Shown here: positions 11,855 to 30,028 of the stretch, piece by piece | Layout of the letters: every line of letters begins with the position of its first letter | How positions within the stretch are numbered: the first letter of the stretch is position 1 | Assembly (NCBI GenBank): GCA_002104935.1 | Contig: MCGT01000037.1 | Coordinates: forward strand, 186,001-250,000 | Direction of reading: 5' to 3' | Length of the DNA stretch: 64,000 nucleotides | Source of the DNA: Hesseltinella vesiculosa | Lineage: Eukaryota; Mucoromycota; Mucoromycetes; Mucorales; Cunninghamellaceae | Made by a program: the position numbers and the translations under genes | Notes under the pieces: model-generated | Database searches by the model: none | The model's input: only the letters and a program-made list of their open reading frames with translations | What the model was told of the DNA's origin: nothing

Positions 11855-12667
11855 CAGAATACTTTAATGATAATTAAACAAGACAGGGAAAAAAAAGAAA
11901 AAAAAAAAAGTCTGGCGGCCGCAGCTTTCTTCATGTTGCAGGCGCGGACCCCTTCACTTTGAACGACCTGAAGCATTGGCTTTGCGACCTGAAAAGTGCT
12001 TGGGCGCTCTCGCCTACTTTGATCTTGGTTCATCTAAACAAAGCTAAAAGGTATAATATACAATATAAAAAAGAGGGAGACAGATTGCTTGCCGGCCAAC
12101 GAGCCAAGCTTTTACGGTATGTGTCGGGCAGTCTGCAAAGATGACAATAAAAAAATGTGCGCACTGCTTTTGGAAGCAAGGCTCATTGGTTAGATCACAT
12201 TTTTGGCAGCAAAATCAAAGGGTAGGCACCCTTTTGTTGAGATCTGCCAATGAAGCAGTGAGAAACACCTTCACTCATGACAGTCTCGGCGTAGGCCAGC
12301 TGGCCAATGAACACCCGCACGCATTTTTTTTTTTTTTTGCTGATGTGTTTGTTGGAATGACCATACCCACTCCGTCACAAACAAGACGATCGGGATCGAC
12401 AACCTTCCATCCCCGCGCGTTCCTGAGATCTTGCAGAACACCGCCAGGCTGTTAGAGAGAAGCCGTAAAAAGAGGGAGAGATGGTCGATGATACAAAATG
12501 GGATGGCGGCTCTGATGTATGCTTTTACTGCTATAAGAGAGTGGAGGTGATGGCGGAGTTTCGGTGGAAAAAGGCTGCATGCTGTTCTCTGCCTTCCAAT
12601 CTTTCTTTTTATTTATTTTTTTGTTCACGTTTCCTTTTACGCCGCTACTTTAATCTAGGCTTGTATT
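11855..12667. other. Divergent promoter region RAD2 / CDF transporter
   Basis: An 813-bp spacer between two divergently transcribed genes. It includes a T-run near 12325-12339 and AT-rich stretches. No conserved coding frame, tRNA or repeat copy was recognised. Confidence 0.5.
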
Positions 12668-14280
12668 ATGTCGGTGACAGTAACAGCAACGTCCATTGAA
12701 CCACAGTATGTGCAGCTACAGCAGGTGTCGCTTCGCCGTGGTCATTCCAGCGCTGTGGAAGGTCCCCAACAACTGCTGCAGCACCGCCACTCATCGCAAC
12801 GGCGGCTCAATGACGATGAAGTGGGGGCCAATAGCTTGGCATTGGATCCTCTCTTTTTAAACACCAGCAAAAAGTCGGAAGATGAGCTGCTTGATCTCAA
12901 GCGGCAAGGAAGCTCGAAGAAGGTGCGAGACTTTTACCGGCAGCAAAATGAATTGATTGACGAGATGTTGGGACCTTTGAACCCGATGGATGAAGAAGAA
13001 GAAGAGCGCCAACTGCTGAAGCTCAAGATCGCGGTGTATGGTTCTGTGTTGGCCAATGTGCTTTTGTTTGCTCTTCAGCTGGCGGCAGCCATCACGTCGG
13101 GCTCCCTGTCGATCTTTGCCACCATGGCCGATGCGTTTATGGACCTGCTCAGCTCTGTGGTGTTGATGTGGGCTGCTCGACAAGCGGCCAAGCCCAATTT
13201 GAACAAATACCCTGCTGTAAGTTCTTTCCTGATCGTGTCGTCGTTTCTAATAGGGATTTTTCATCAAGGGCAAAGCAAGAATGGAAACGGCTGGTATCAT
13301 CGTGTTTGCTTGTTTGATGAGCTGTGTGGCGATCTTTTTGGTGGTAAATTGACCTTGCCGTTTATTTTCGGGCGGGTGTTGACTTTTTGGATAGATTGAA
13401 TCGGCTCAAAAGTTGATTTCGAATTCGCAAGAGCCAGATCTGACGCCCATGGCCATTGGGATGGTGGCGACGGCTCTTGGTAAGTGGGTTGACCCGGTTC
13501 GTGGAAAATGAGAATAAGCCTGATCCGGGGTTTTTTTACAGGTGTCAAGCTTTTGTTGTATTTTTATTGTGTGACGTTGTCTCACTATGCTAGTGCCAGT
13601 GTGTTGGCACAAGACCATCGAAATGACTTGCTTGTGAACTCTGTGGGGCTGACCACTGGGATCATTGGATCTAGATTGGCTGGCTGGGTGGACCCAGTTG
13701 GATGCATTTTGATTGCCGTTTTTATCCTTCAATCGTAAGTGACGCTGAGAGGATGTTGAGCTGACTTTTTTATTATTTTTGTAGCTGGGTGCGTACGATG
13801 ATTGGTAGGTTTCAGAAAAGCAACAACATGGTCGTCTGACCTCTTTTGTGTAGAAAATGTTCAACTCATTGTTGGCAAGTCGGCTGATGTCAATTTTCTG
13901 CAACGGGTCACCTATATCGGTACAGAAAGAAGATAAAAAAAAAAGAGGTGAAAAAGATCCTGATTTTTTTTTTTTTTTTTGGTTAGCTCTGACCCATCCT
14001 GGGGTAGTTCAGGTGGACACCTGTCGTAGCTATTACGCAGGCAACAACTTATTTGTCGAAGTGGATATTGTCTTGCCTCCTGACATGAAGCTTAAGGACT
14101 CGCACGATATTGGCGAAGCGCTCCAGGTGAAATTGGAATCGCTGCCAAACGTCGAACGAGCGTTTGTCCATGCTGACTATGAAACGTCTCATAAACCCGA
14201 GGTAAAAATCAAGGAGAAAGTCGTCGTTTGGGCTCACCTCCTTTTTTTTTTTTTGGCTGTAGCATCAAAAATCCAAATGA
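12668..14280 (+). CDS. Cation diffusion facilitator, Mn-type (DxxxD/DxxxD)
   Basis: Eight exons, join(12668..13216,13269..13343,13395..13479,13542..13734,13785..13804,13854..13919,13987..14201,14263..14280), keep one frame and encode 406 residues. A hydrophilic N-terminal tail of about 110 residues precedes the six-helix CDF core. The TM2 site reads DAFMD and the TM5 site DHRND, i.e. DxxxD at both positions, the signature of the Mn-CDF subfamily; Zn-CDFs carry HxxxD. The YPAGKARMETAG loop, formed across an intron, is the CDF signature, and the C-terminal cytoplasmic domain has VDTCRSYYAGNNLFVEVDI. It probably exports Mn2+ from the cytosol to an organelle or outside; direction and location are inferred. 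Exon 5 is only 20 nt and exon 8 adds five codons. Confidence 0.92.
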
Positions 14281-14470
14281 TACATTTGGCGGCATACACA
14301 ACGACAGCACCTGACCCTTTTTTTTTTTTCTTATTTATTTTCTATTGTGCTGTTTGACATGTTCAAAATTTGATCCGACTCTTTTTAACCCTCCCCCCTT
14401 TCTTGGTTATTATTTTTATCTGGCTGTGATCTCTTTTTCTTTTATCTATTTCTTCGTGATACCCTCTGCA

Positions 14471-16205
14471 ATGGAGGCAATGAATAAAGGCAAGAGTGTT
14501 GACTGTTCAGAAGGAGCGCTGACCGTTTCTTTAGACCTCCTCTGCCAATTATTGCAAACCCTTGGATTACAAACCTGTCTTCCCAAGTTTCACGCTGCCC
14601 ATGTGGATATCTTCCAATGGTTAGGCATGGATCGACCTGACCATTATCTTGCCATGGGCCTTGCGTCAGAAGGGGAGCGATTGGCCTTGTTTATCAAGTC
14701 CCTCCAACGCCATTTGAATCCTTCCATGTCCTCAAGACCATTGCATGGTTACACACAGGGTAATACTGTCCCATTGCCTAATAAAGCCAAGGCCCTGTGA
14801 AAAAAAAAGGCTAATTTTTTAATTTTTTTCGCTCTCTCTTTTTTTTTTTTTTTTTTACTTTTTAAGCTTTCCAATCTCGCATTGACGAAGCATTGTTCTT
14901 ATTTGATGCATTAACAAGTAGTCCATCGCCACGTTTGTCTACCAGCCCTACCAGCCCTACCGAAACCATGCCGCCCATGATTGTTGTGACACCCTCTTCC
15001 GCTTCCACCTCTCTGTCACCAGCCAACCGAGCCACCTCGATCCGCTTTTCATGTTATGAACCTCTGCCCGCCCATGCCCCCTTGGCTTCCCCTCCGCCTT
15101 CTTATTCGACCACCGTCTACAAGCCGCCAGGCACAGCCAAGAGCCTGTTCCGACGTCTGTCCCTCAAACGGCGCCCCAGTAAACAACCAGTCATGCAGCC
15201 CGACGCCGTTTATGCCAGCACCATCAGCATGAATCCTGCTTCCCTCTCCACCTCGTCTTTACCCTCACCAACCACCTCGGACGACGCAGCTGCAATCACA
15301 ACCCCTCCTGACTTGTGCTTGCCCATCCAGCCTACGCCGAGACCCACCAGACAGCCTCAGCGTCGGCCGATCTCCACCCCACCCGACTTCTTTCGCCAGG
15401 ACGACATCGTAGTGGAGCTGCCATCCACCTCGTCCAGTGATCCTATGCAAGAATCCTTGCTGAAGCGCCGCTGGGAAAAATGCCGCTCTTGTGTGATCCT
15501 GCCCCGAGAAGAAGAAGGACGCGAAGAGCTGCCGGCGTACCAATGCACTGTGTACAAGATGGGCCACGTGTTTGTCAAGAAGGAACGGGATGCGCCTGGT
15601 GTGCGGAGCCGTTGGCGATCGTGGCATTGGATGTATGTGGAACTGTGGGGCACCTTGCTTCGTTTTTACCACGCCAAGAATACCCCAGCTCATCGATGGA
15701 GTCACCTGACCGCGCCCTCCTCGCCCTTTCCCACCGCCAAATTCCTGTGGCCACCCTTGCCCTCCACCACACCCTCCTGCCCATCCTCTTCACCGCTTCT
15801 ACCGCCACCGCCACATCGCAACGGTCCATTGGTCGCCACCTTGAACCTGGCTGGCGCCGAGGCTGCCCGAGCGCTGGATTACACCAAACGGCCCAATGCC
15901 CTACGTTTAAGTATTCACCAAGGACCCCAATTTTTATTTCGTTTGCAAAATCCCATGGAGATGATTTCTTGGATCGAACATTTACAAGCTGGTAAAAACT
16001 GAACGAGGGGAAAAAAAAAACCACCGACCCTTACCTTTTTCCACTAGCTATCAACATTTCAATGGATCTTGAATCTCGTCCCATGCCTAAATTTATGACG
16101 TTACCTGGACGTCTAGCTGCCGTCACAGCGAACGATGCTCAAACATTGGCCCTGGAACAATTACGTGAACAGCGATACAGAGAGCATGCTGAAATGCTTA
16201 TTTAA
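14471..16205 (+). CDS. SAM-like plus PH domain protein
   Basis: Three exons, join(14471..14759,14867..15991,16048..16205), give 523 residues. Residues about 15-85 form a SAM-like helical block (LLCQLLQTLGLQTCLPKF, then GERLALFIKSL). A Ser/Pro-rich region with basic clusters follows. Residues about 320-475 look like a PH domain: YKMGHVFVKKE, RSWHWMYVELWGTLLRFYH, an insertion rich in Pro/Ser, then LRLSIHQGPQFLFRLQN and MISWIEHLQAAINIS. The last strand-helix junction is made by splicing. The architecture suggests a membrane- or phosphoinositide-linked adaptor, as in fungal Boi-like proteins, but no SH3 domain is seen. No single characterised orthologue is recognised. Confidence 0.85.
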
Positions 16206-16547
16206 GCTTGCTAAAAAAAAAAATAAAAAAGGCGAGGATAAAAAGGAACAAACATGGGGGGGGTGGCCAATGTTGGGGGGTGATGCAAATGCAAAAGGAA
16301 ATTCAAGCAGCTATTCTGATTGGTGAATCGTCATGGGACCTTGAAAAAAAAAAAAAAAAAAAGAAACAACACGCTTTTTTTTTTCTTTTGGGAGGGAGAG
16401 CGTGTGTGAAAAAAAAAAAAAAAAAACATCCCCCCCCAAGCGATTTTTTTTAAAAAGGCGGGCACTGTTCTTTTTGTGTTTATCCTTTTTTTCCTTTTTT
16501 TTCTTTTTCATCTTTTTTTACTCCTTCGTATCACTTTTTTATCAACC
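16206..16547. other. Histone H1 upstream region, homopolymer-rich
   Basis: A 342-bp spacer with several A, T, G and C runs (for example A-runs at about 16344-16362 and 16409-16426). It probably holds the promoter and leader of the H1 gene. No gene was recognised here. Confidence 0.5.
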
Positions 16548-17377
16548 ATGGCTACTGCTTCCAAACCTCGCACTAACAAGAAATCTGAACACCCTACCGT
16601 AAGTGCATCTTAACGCCATCACAAAACCCATTTTCTCATCGTTTCCTTTTTCCAGTATGAATCCATGATCCGAAGTACGTTTTTTTTTTAAAAAGAAGAG
16701 AGGATGGGAAGGAGGCGGAGACGAGGACGACAGCCTAGGAACTGGACAGAACGTGACTCGGGAAGGATTGAAGATGACCATCGAAACTGACGTTGTCTGT
16801 TTAGCTGCCATCTTGGCTTTGAAGGAACGAAAGGGTAGCTCTCGTCCTGCCATCAAGAACTACATCTTGGCCAATTTCTCTGTTTCCCGTGGTTCCCACT
16901 TTGATTCTCAAATCTCAGCTGCTATCAAGCGTGGCGCCACCAAGGGTTCTTTCAACCTTCCCAAGGGTAAAATAGGTCAATACATCCATCTGGATCAAGT
17001 CGACTTACCTTTTTTTCTCAGGTCCTTCTGGTACGGTCAAGTTGGCTAAGCCCGATAAGACTCCTGAAGAAAAGAAGAAGGCTGCCCCCAAGAAGGCTGT
17101 TGCTAAGAAGGCTGCCCCTGTGAAGAAGGCTGTTGCTAAGAAGGCTGCTCCTGCCAAGAAGGCTGCCCCTGCTAAGAAGGCTGCTCCTGCCAAGAAGGCT
17201 GCTCCCGCTAAGAAGGCTGCTCCCGCTAAGAAGGTTGCTGAAAAGGCTGCTCCCAAGAAGAAGGCTCCCACCAAGAAGTCTACCACTGCTGCTGCTGGCG
17301 TCAAGGCCCCAGCAAAGAAGGCTGCTCCCAAGAAAAAGGCTGCTGCTCCCAAGAAGAAGGCTGCTGCCAAGAAGTAA
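16548..17377 (+). CDS. Linker histone H1
   Basis: Four exons, join(16548..16598,16656..16674,16805..16966,17022..17377), give 195 residues; exon 2 is 19 nt. A short N-terminal tail leads into a winged-helix H15 domain: YESMIRTAILALKERKGSS, RPAIKNYILANF, SAAIKRGATKGSFNLPKG. The C-terminal tail is a low-complexity run of AAPAKK-type repeats, basic throughout, as expected for DNA-compacting H1 tails. The long minus-strand open frame over the same exon is a by-product of this repeat. The gene lies convergent to ribose-5-phosphate isomerase. An AATAAA at about 17597 could serve as a polyadenylation signal. Confidence 0.96.
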
Positions 17378-17911
17378 ATCCCTCCTTTCAGCATCCCTTT
17401 TTACCCCCCCCTCTTTAAACTATGGATTTAGTTTGTTTCAAAAAAATACCATCCAAGGTATTATTCCCCTTTTTTTTTCTTTTTTTTTTTCTCTTCACCA
17501 TGGATCCCCCTCTCTTTTCACATTATACATATACATATCTCTTCTACCTGGCCTAGTTGGAGCCGTATCATCTCTATTTTCTGTACAGTCGAATTGGAAT
17601 AAATACTCTTCCCTTTGAAACCATCTTTCACAAAAAAAAAAAAAAAAAAAAGCGAGGCTTTTTTTTTTCAAAACCACCGCGTTCCTGGAGGGAAAAAAAA
17701 AAAAAAAATCGGAGTTTGCTCAATCCTCAGCTTTTTTTTTTTTTTTTTTCCTTTGACGCGAAAAGCGCGAGACCTCGGGGAGAAATCTTTTTTTTTTTTT
17801 TTTTTTTTTTCTCCTTCCCCTCCAGGACGCTTTCCACATTTTTGTTCCATACCAATCTTGCCTAGGATTCTATAGAACAATTTATTTCGATACAAGGATA
17901 CAACCGTGGCT
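17378..17911. other. Convergent intergenic region with strong homopolymer tracts
   Basis: 534 bp between the H1 stop and the RKI1 stop. It has repeated A and T runs (about 17632-17651, 17692-17708, 17731-17749 and 17788-17810) separated by short unique segments. No coding or RNA gene was recognised. Confidence 0.5.
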
Positions 17912-18849
17912 TTATTGACGCAGGGTGGAGACGGAGCCATCGCTTTCACCAAAATAAGCAATTTCAGCCATGCCACAGAACAACCCGACTTCATACACAC
18001 CCGTCAAGCCCTTGATTTCCTTCAGCAATTGAGCGGGGTTTTCGATCGCACCAAAATGAGCATCGATCACAAAGTTGCCATTGTCCGTGACCACTGGCCC
18101 CGCCTTTTTCACAGCCTAACAAAAAGCCAGATCAAAAAAAACGTTTTTTTTCATGCCATCCAAAAATTACCATGCGAAGATCCACCGAAGCAGGCTTCAG
18201 CGATAGCTTGCTTTGTAATGAGCTCATCACCACCTTGTAAGCCATGGGCACCACTTCAATAGGCACTCCCTTGGTCCACTGTCAACGCATGTCAATAAAA
18301 AGATGTCATCTCCCTTTCTCATCTACCTGAACACCCAGCTTGGTCGATTTCTTTCTGTAATCTAAAAAAAAAAAAGAAGCCCTGCTTCAGTTTCCCAATC
18401 CTCTCCTGCCATGAGCCCTTTTTACCCGCCACAATGACAAATTTCTTGGCAGCTTCAGCAACCAGCTTTTCTTGGAATTGGCAAGCGCCGCCACCCTTGA
18501 TAGCATTCAATTGAGGATCCACTTCATCAGCACCATCAATGGTCACGTCAATATCAGGGTATCTGTATTGGAAGAGAGATCAACAAAAGACCTCGTGACT
18601 TTTTCTTTTTTTCACTTACTGCTCAATGCTACCCAACGTCAATCCACCATCAATGATCAGCAATTTGCTTTGGAAACTAGTAGGAATGTACACGAGGTGA
18701 CCAAGCTCAGGCTTTTGAAGGATGCGCTCAACCACATACACCACCGTCGACCCAGAGCCGATACCAATCACCTTGTGATCAGGGCGAATGTATTCATCAA
18801 CAGCAGCATAGGCAGCTAACTTTTTACCAGCTTCAACAGGATCAGACAT
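17912..18849 (-). CDS. RKI1: Ribose-5-phosphate isomerase (RpiA type)
   Basis: Five exons, complement(join(17912..18115,18171..18278,18327..18361,18426..18562,18620..18849)), give 237 residues, the normal RpiA length. The enzyme interconverts ribose 5-phosphate and ribulose 5-phosphate in the pentose phosphate pathway. Seen: [16 protein letters not shown] at the phosphate site, [32 protein letters not shown] with the catalytic Asp region, [15 protein letters not shown], and a C-terminal NFVIDAHFG block that occurs in all RpiA enzymes. Exon 3 is only 35 nt. The start ATG gives [14 protein letters not shown], a cytosolic N-terminus with no targeting signal. Confidence 0.96.
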
Positions 18850-19409
18850 CACAATGCTTTTAATATTTACCAAAAAAAAAAAAAAAATCAAAAGAAAAGA
18901 AAAACAACACCAGCGACACCCCAGGGTTTACAAAGCCCGGCCCTTCATTGGTAGCCTCATCTTACAACCGCTTCTTCCTACCATCCCACCATCAACAAAC
19001 ATTTGGACGCTCATCTCTCCTACTGACCACCCTGTCTCTTGCCAAACACACTCCCTGGTGCCTTGGTGAACAGGCAAGTAAGCGGTGTTTGGATTTCCCC
19101 ACCCCCGCAAAAAAAAAAGAAAAGGTGCCTCCCATTGGGTAAGCTTGAGCCGGGAAAAATCCCCAATAGACCAGCTGCAAGCTTCAACGGTGGTCACAAA
19201 AGAACTTGCTCATTACCGGGAATGGAGAATTGTTTCAAATGCCGGCTGGTAGGACATAGTTGTGCTGGCTCCTTTGAACGGTCAATGGCACTAAATACCC
19301 TCATTGGCCAGTCAATTCTCCATTTTCTCCTTCTAAACCTTGCACGCACAAATAAAAGAAACGCCTCTTTTTGATCTCTTTTTACATCATCCATTCCTTT
19401 TCCTTGCCC
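18850..19409. other. Divergent promoter region RKI1 / zinc cluster factor
   Basis: A 560-bp spacer between divergent genes. It includes an A-run next to the RKI1 start and several C-rich patches. No coding or RNA gene was recognised. Confidence 0.5.
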
Positions 19410-20859
19410 ATGGTGCCCAGCCTTTTACCTGCCAACATTTCCTCTCTCAGTGCCGAACAGCAACCAGCCACGCCCTATGTCAAGCGCCGGGCCACCCAAG
19501 TCAAAACCGCCTGTGTAATCCATCCCTTCAAACCCCCCCCCCAAACCCATTGACACGCTGACTCGTTACCATTAGATTAACTGTAAATTGGCTCACTTGG
19601 CTTGTGACTGTAACGGACACCCTCCCTGCCTCCAACGATCGACGCCTAACTTTTTTTTTGGACGTTTGTAGTGTCGCGTCCTTGCCTTCGATGCGTACGC
19701 TCTGGAAAGGAAGGCAGCTGCCATGACATCCAGCACAAAAAGCGGGGCCGGCCCAAGCTTCGTGGCAAGAAAACCGCCGTTCCCCTCCTTCCAACTGTGC
19801 ACCAGCCTTGGCCCCTGCATTGGACGCAGCCTTCTCAGTGCCCAGCCACCTCCCCCTTTTGCTCCACCATGATCGTTAGTGCCAGTACAAAAATGTAACA
19901 AGAAAAAAATAGCGAGGGGAAGTCCGCTTCTCCTGCTGACTTTTTCTTTTTTTTTTCGTCTGCTAGGTATTTTTATCCATGGATCTCTGCTGCGCAAGGG
20001 TGTCCGACGCGTCCTTGACCTTCCTTGGCCTGGCTCCCCAGGCATTCTCGCAAAGATCGCTGTATGACTTCCTGTCTGCAAGCCATGCCGACGCCTTGGC
20101 TGGCGTGCATCGGTCCCTGCTTAAACATAGCTACTCCCTGGCCGGCCGGCCGCCCTCTCCGTCCAACACCCTGCTCATGAACCCTCTCTTCTTTGCCAAC
20201 CCACTGCCGCCTCAACTCTTGGAAATGGCCAACGGCTCAATCACCATCAAGCAAGAACTGTTGCTAGTGGCAAACGACAACCAGCCTCAACTGGCGCATG
20301 CACGCTTCTACGTTGGCGGCGGGCTTGGGGCCAACTTGTTTCAAGCGTCGACGCTGGACCGCCAGTACATTGTGTGCCTCCTGACAAAGCCTGAGACGGA
20401 CACCGTAAGCGGGGTTCAACATCACCTTCCAAGCGCATGACCTTTTTTTTTTTTTTTTCCTAGTCCTCGTTTGAAACGCAAACAGATGATGCCAACCACG
20501 TAGCAACATCGTCACACGTCAGCGACTGCAGATCCACCTTGTCCACAGCTTCGCCGCACACATCATCGCTATTGCCTCCAGCCGAGAAATTCACAAGACC
20601 GTGTCGCTCCAGTCTGGCCACCTCCTCACCATGCCAGCTGTACTATCAAACGATCCCCTCCAGCCGGCTGTCCGGTGAGGCCGAGGCGTTTTGTGGCCAG
20701 ACCCCCTGTGTGCCACCTGGCTACCCTTCCTCTCCCTCTTGCTACCAGCCTGCCACTGTCTCCTATGTCCATCTCGATGCCACCCGTCATCGCTCCATCC
20801 GCACAGCCAAACGCCACGTAGCTCTGCTTGGCCATCGCCCGTCTTTGTTTCGTTTATGA
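19410..20859 (+). CDS. Zn(II)2Cys6 transcription factor with PAS domain, ERT1-like
   Basis: Five exons, join(19410..19514,19576..19609,19672..19874,19967..20404,20464..20859), give 391 residues. Splicing assembles one zinc cluster across three exons: KTAC, INCKLAHLACD, then SRPCLRCVRSGKEGSC, with the spacing C-x2-C-x6-C-x5-C-x2-C-x8-C. It is followed by the basic KKRGRPKLRGKK segment. A PAS-like domain starts at exon 4 (VFLSMDLCCARVSDASLTFLG). This order matches the ERT1/RDS2/AcuK family of regulators of gluconeogenesis and non-fermentable carbon use. The remainder is Ser/Pro-rich. The exon 3 donor was chosen as GTTAGT because it keeps phase with the PAS exon. An AATAAA overlaps the stop region at about 20860. 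Confidence 0.85.
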
Positions 20860-21716
20860 ATAAACCTGACTGAAAAAAAAAATCATAGCCATCCGTCGAG
20901 GCCATCCAGTCCACTTTTCCAAGCAAAGCTCAATGAACCACTGCCAGACCACTTGGACCTGGTGGCGAGGAAGAACCGCTCCATGGAACAAGAGACGCAC
21001 TGGAGGCTTCAGGGTAACCTGGCTAAAATCATTTATCCGCCAGGCGGCATGATTTTTTTAAATGGAAAGGGAAAGGCCTTGTGACTATGGCACAAACACA
21101 AAGCATTGTGGAAAAAATGGCAAGCCTCGATGACTGACTTGGGTTCGTGTGTGACAGCAACGACAATAAAACAAGTCAGCAGGTCAAAAAGGGTCCTCGA
21201 TGGCGAGAAGGGTTGCTGTGTCAGAAAAAGAGCGTGGGATTCACTAACAGGGAAAGGAGACTCGCGAAAAAAAAAAAATCTCAGCTGGGCTTGCATGTTG
21301 AAACAATGCCTGGGTATTGCCCACGTTTTTTTAAATTGTTCCAACATTCCATGTAAACCAGCTCTTGAACCATTTTTAGATCTCTCCTTCCAACATAGCC
21401 CGCCAAGCTTGTCTTCCTCTGTCACAGTGCAAAAAATAAAACAAGGTTGCTGACAAGCTGACCACCTCTTTTTGTGTGCTGAGAGATTCATTGGGCCAAT
21501 GAAAAGATGGCGTCGAGGCAAATGACGCAGTCCATGGAGATTAGAAGTAAGTTGAATCGGAGCGAATTTGCCAATTTCTATTGCTTGGAAAGCCAAGGGG
21601 AAAACAGCCTATAAAAATATAAAAAAAAAATTTTCTCTTCTTCTTGCTCCAACCTCTCTTTCTCACCAGCACGCTTGCCAGATCTTTTTTTTTTTTTCAT
21701 TTTTTAAATTGCCACG
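20860..21716. other. Intergenic region upstream of RRM gene
   Basis: 857 bp holding the 3' flank of the zinc cluster gene and the promoter of the RRM gene. A TATAAAAATATAAAA stretch at about 21611 is a plausible TATA element. A 187-codon minus-strand frame (21033-21596) has no recognisable domain, runs through poly-A stretches and is not called. Confidence 0.5.
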
Positions 21717-23254
21717 ATGCCAAAATCCAACAAGACTCTGTCCATCAGCCATCTAAGCAGCGAAATCACAGAGAAGACGCTGCGAGATATCTTTTCCATG
21801 ATCGCCTCTGTCCAATCTGTTCAATTACAAGTAAAGTTTGGTTTTTACCCACGCCCTTTTGATTATCTTTTTATCTTATCATTTTATTTTATAGGCACAA
21901 ACACACTCTGGCCTTGTCACCTTTGATGAAAGACAAGGCGCCGAACAAGCCTTACATACCATGGATGGTCGAGTGATTCATGGCCAAGTGCGTATTCAAA
22001 AAAAAAAAAAAAAAAAAAAAAAGCGGCCGGCTCATCACTCATTTTTTTGCGTCACAAATAGAAAATCCATGTTCAGTGGCACACCAAACAGTCGATGCTA
22101 TCCATGATGCACTCACAAAAATACCGTATGCTTGTCGATGGCCTGCATGTGGATGTAACGTCGGCCATGCTCGAAAAGGAATTTGCCCCTTACAAACCCA
22201 AGCATGTGGAGATGATCATGGACAAGACCACCCACCTGCCCAAAGGCCATGCCCTGATCGAATTCGATGACAAGGAAATGGCCAACAAAGCCATGATGGC
22301 CATGGACGGCAAACGCCTCTTCCAAGGCAAGGCTTCTTCCGCCATCCGCTGCTGCTGGGCCAACGACCACCTGTTCCCCTCCACCTCACCCTCTTCCTCC
22401 TCCACCCCCATCCCCATCTCTGCCGTCGCCAGCTCTCCCTCCTCCAACTACTCAACTCCCTTGGCATCTCCTCGATTCACCAGCCTGTCCCTGACTTCCA
22501 TGGCCTCCGCCCCTCCTTCTCCTCGTACCACTTCGGTCCGGGTCACCTCAGCCAACAACCTGTCCTATGAAGACATCTTTGCTCAAACGCCCCCTTACAA
22601 CACCACCGTCGATGTGTTCAATTTACCAGACTCCGTCACCGGTAAGTCACCCCAAAAAAAAGGGGGAGAGCCCTTCCTCGGCACGTTTTTTTTTTATTGT
22701 ACTCATCTTTCTTTTTCATTAGAACAAGATCTCGTGTCACATTTCCAGCAGTACGGCTATGTTTTGCATATTGATATTCTCGATGGCGGCCGTGCCTCTT
22801 TACAGTAAGTAACACAAAATTTCCTTGCTTCTTCCACTTGGATAAAAAAAAAATCGGCCTTTCATGGCCCCTCTCCCATCGACCCATTTTTGAACTCACC
22901 TTTTTTTGTCACAGACTTGATACCCATGGAAATGCTGCCACTGCCATCTTTGCTCTTCAAGGCTTCATGATGGATGACCAGCCTATCTCTTTGGCATGGG
23001 GTCAGTGCGGTGACGAGGGACCCCATCCTACCAGCCGTGGCCCTCGTAAACCTTCGGTGTCTTCCGTCTTCCAGCAAATGTACCACCAACCCACTCCTAA
23101 TGTACCTGGTTACTTTGACATGCTAAATATGCGGCCACCCGCTCCTGTTGTTGGCTCCCCCGGCGCTTCCGGCGGCAAGGCTGGCGAAGCCATTCATGGC
23201 TGGCACCAATACAACTATGTCCACTACAGCGCGGGTCACCAAAACATCCGGTAG
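21717..23254 (+). CDS. Three-RRM RNA-binding protein (TIA-1/PUB1/CSX1-like)
   Basis: Five exons, join(21717..21830,21895..21987,22062..22641,22723..22804,22915..23254), encode 402 residues. RRM1 (residues about 5-75) starts KTLSISHLSSEITEKTLRD and has GLVTF as RNP1; RRM2 (about 92-165) has MLVDGLHVDVTSAMLEKEF and GHALIEFD; after a Ser/Pro-rich linker RRM3 (about 245-320) has TTVDVFNLPDSV and an AIFALQGF helix. The three-RRM layout and the short Gly/Pro/Tyr tail resemble TIA-1, Pub1 and Csx1, which bind U-rich mRNA. RRM1 RNP motifs are degenerate. The intron at 21988-22061 carries a long A-run. It converges on the CHD gene. Confidence 0.88.
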
Positions 23255-23785
23255 AATCTCCCTAGCCTCCTCTTTTTTTCTACCTTCTTTTTGCATGATG
23301 CACCTTTTTTTTCATTTCTGTTTGCTCAAAATACCATCTACCTTCAATGTACATATTAAACTTTTTTTTGTCACTCCCCCCCTCCCTCTTTTTGCTTGGC
23401 GCACGTTTTTTTTTTTTTTTGCGACCAAAGAATCCAATGAAAAGACGCCATTGGCATGTGATTCCTGTCAATGAGAAAATCAATTTTGGGAAATGCAGTG
23501 CCTGTGCAACCTCATAAAAGCTATCATTCATTTTTTTTTATTGGCATTGGAAAAAAAAAAAATATACTAAAAAGAGGTGTCTAGAGGGAGGGTTGGTAAA
23601 AAAGAAAAATAGGATTTAAGAAAACAGAGAAATGGAAGTGACATGATGTAGAGGGAAAAATAGATGGAGAAAAATAAAGGGAGGCAACAACAACAGGATA
23701 ATTATAACAAGAAAAAAAAAAAAAAAAAAAAAAAGGTGAGTAGCGGAGAGGAGAGGGGGCAATGCAAAGGTAAAGAGAGAAGGGA
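23255..23785. other. Convergent intergenic region
   Basis: 531 bp between the RRM gene stop and the CHD gene stop, with several T and A runs, including a long A-run at about 23711-23732. No coding or RNA gene was recognised. Confidence 0.5.

Positions 23786-30028
<6,243 letters not shown>

Noticed and set aside
17005..17394. 129-codon minus-strand frame rich in Ala, Phe and Leu over histone H1
   Set aside because: It mirrors the AAPAKK repeat of the H1 tail; repetitive coding DNA with few stops in the opposite frame explains it.
21033..21596. 187-codon minus-strand frame between the zinc cluster and RRM genes
   Set aside because: No family resemblance, crosses homopolymers, no splice or start context; chance open frame.
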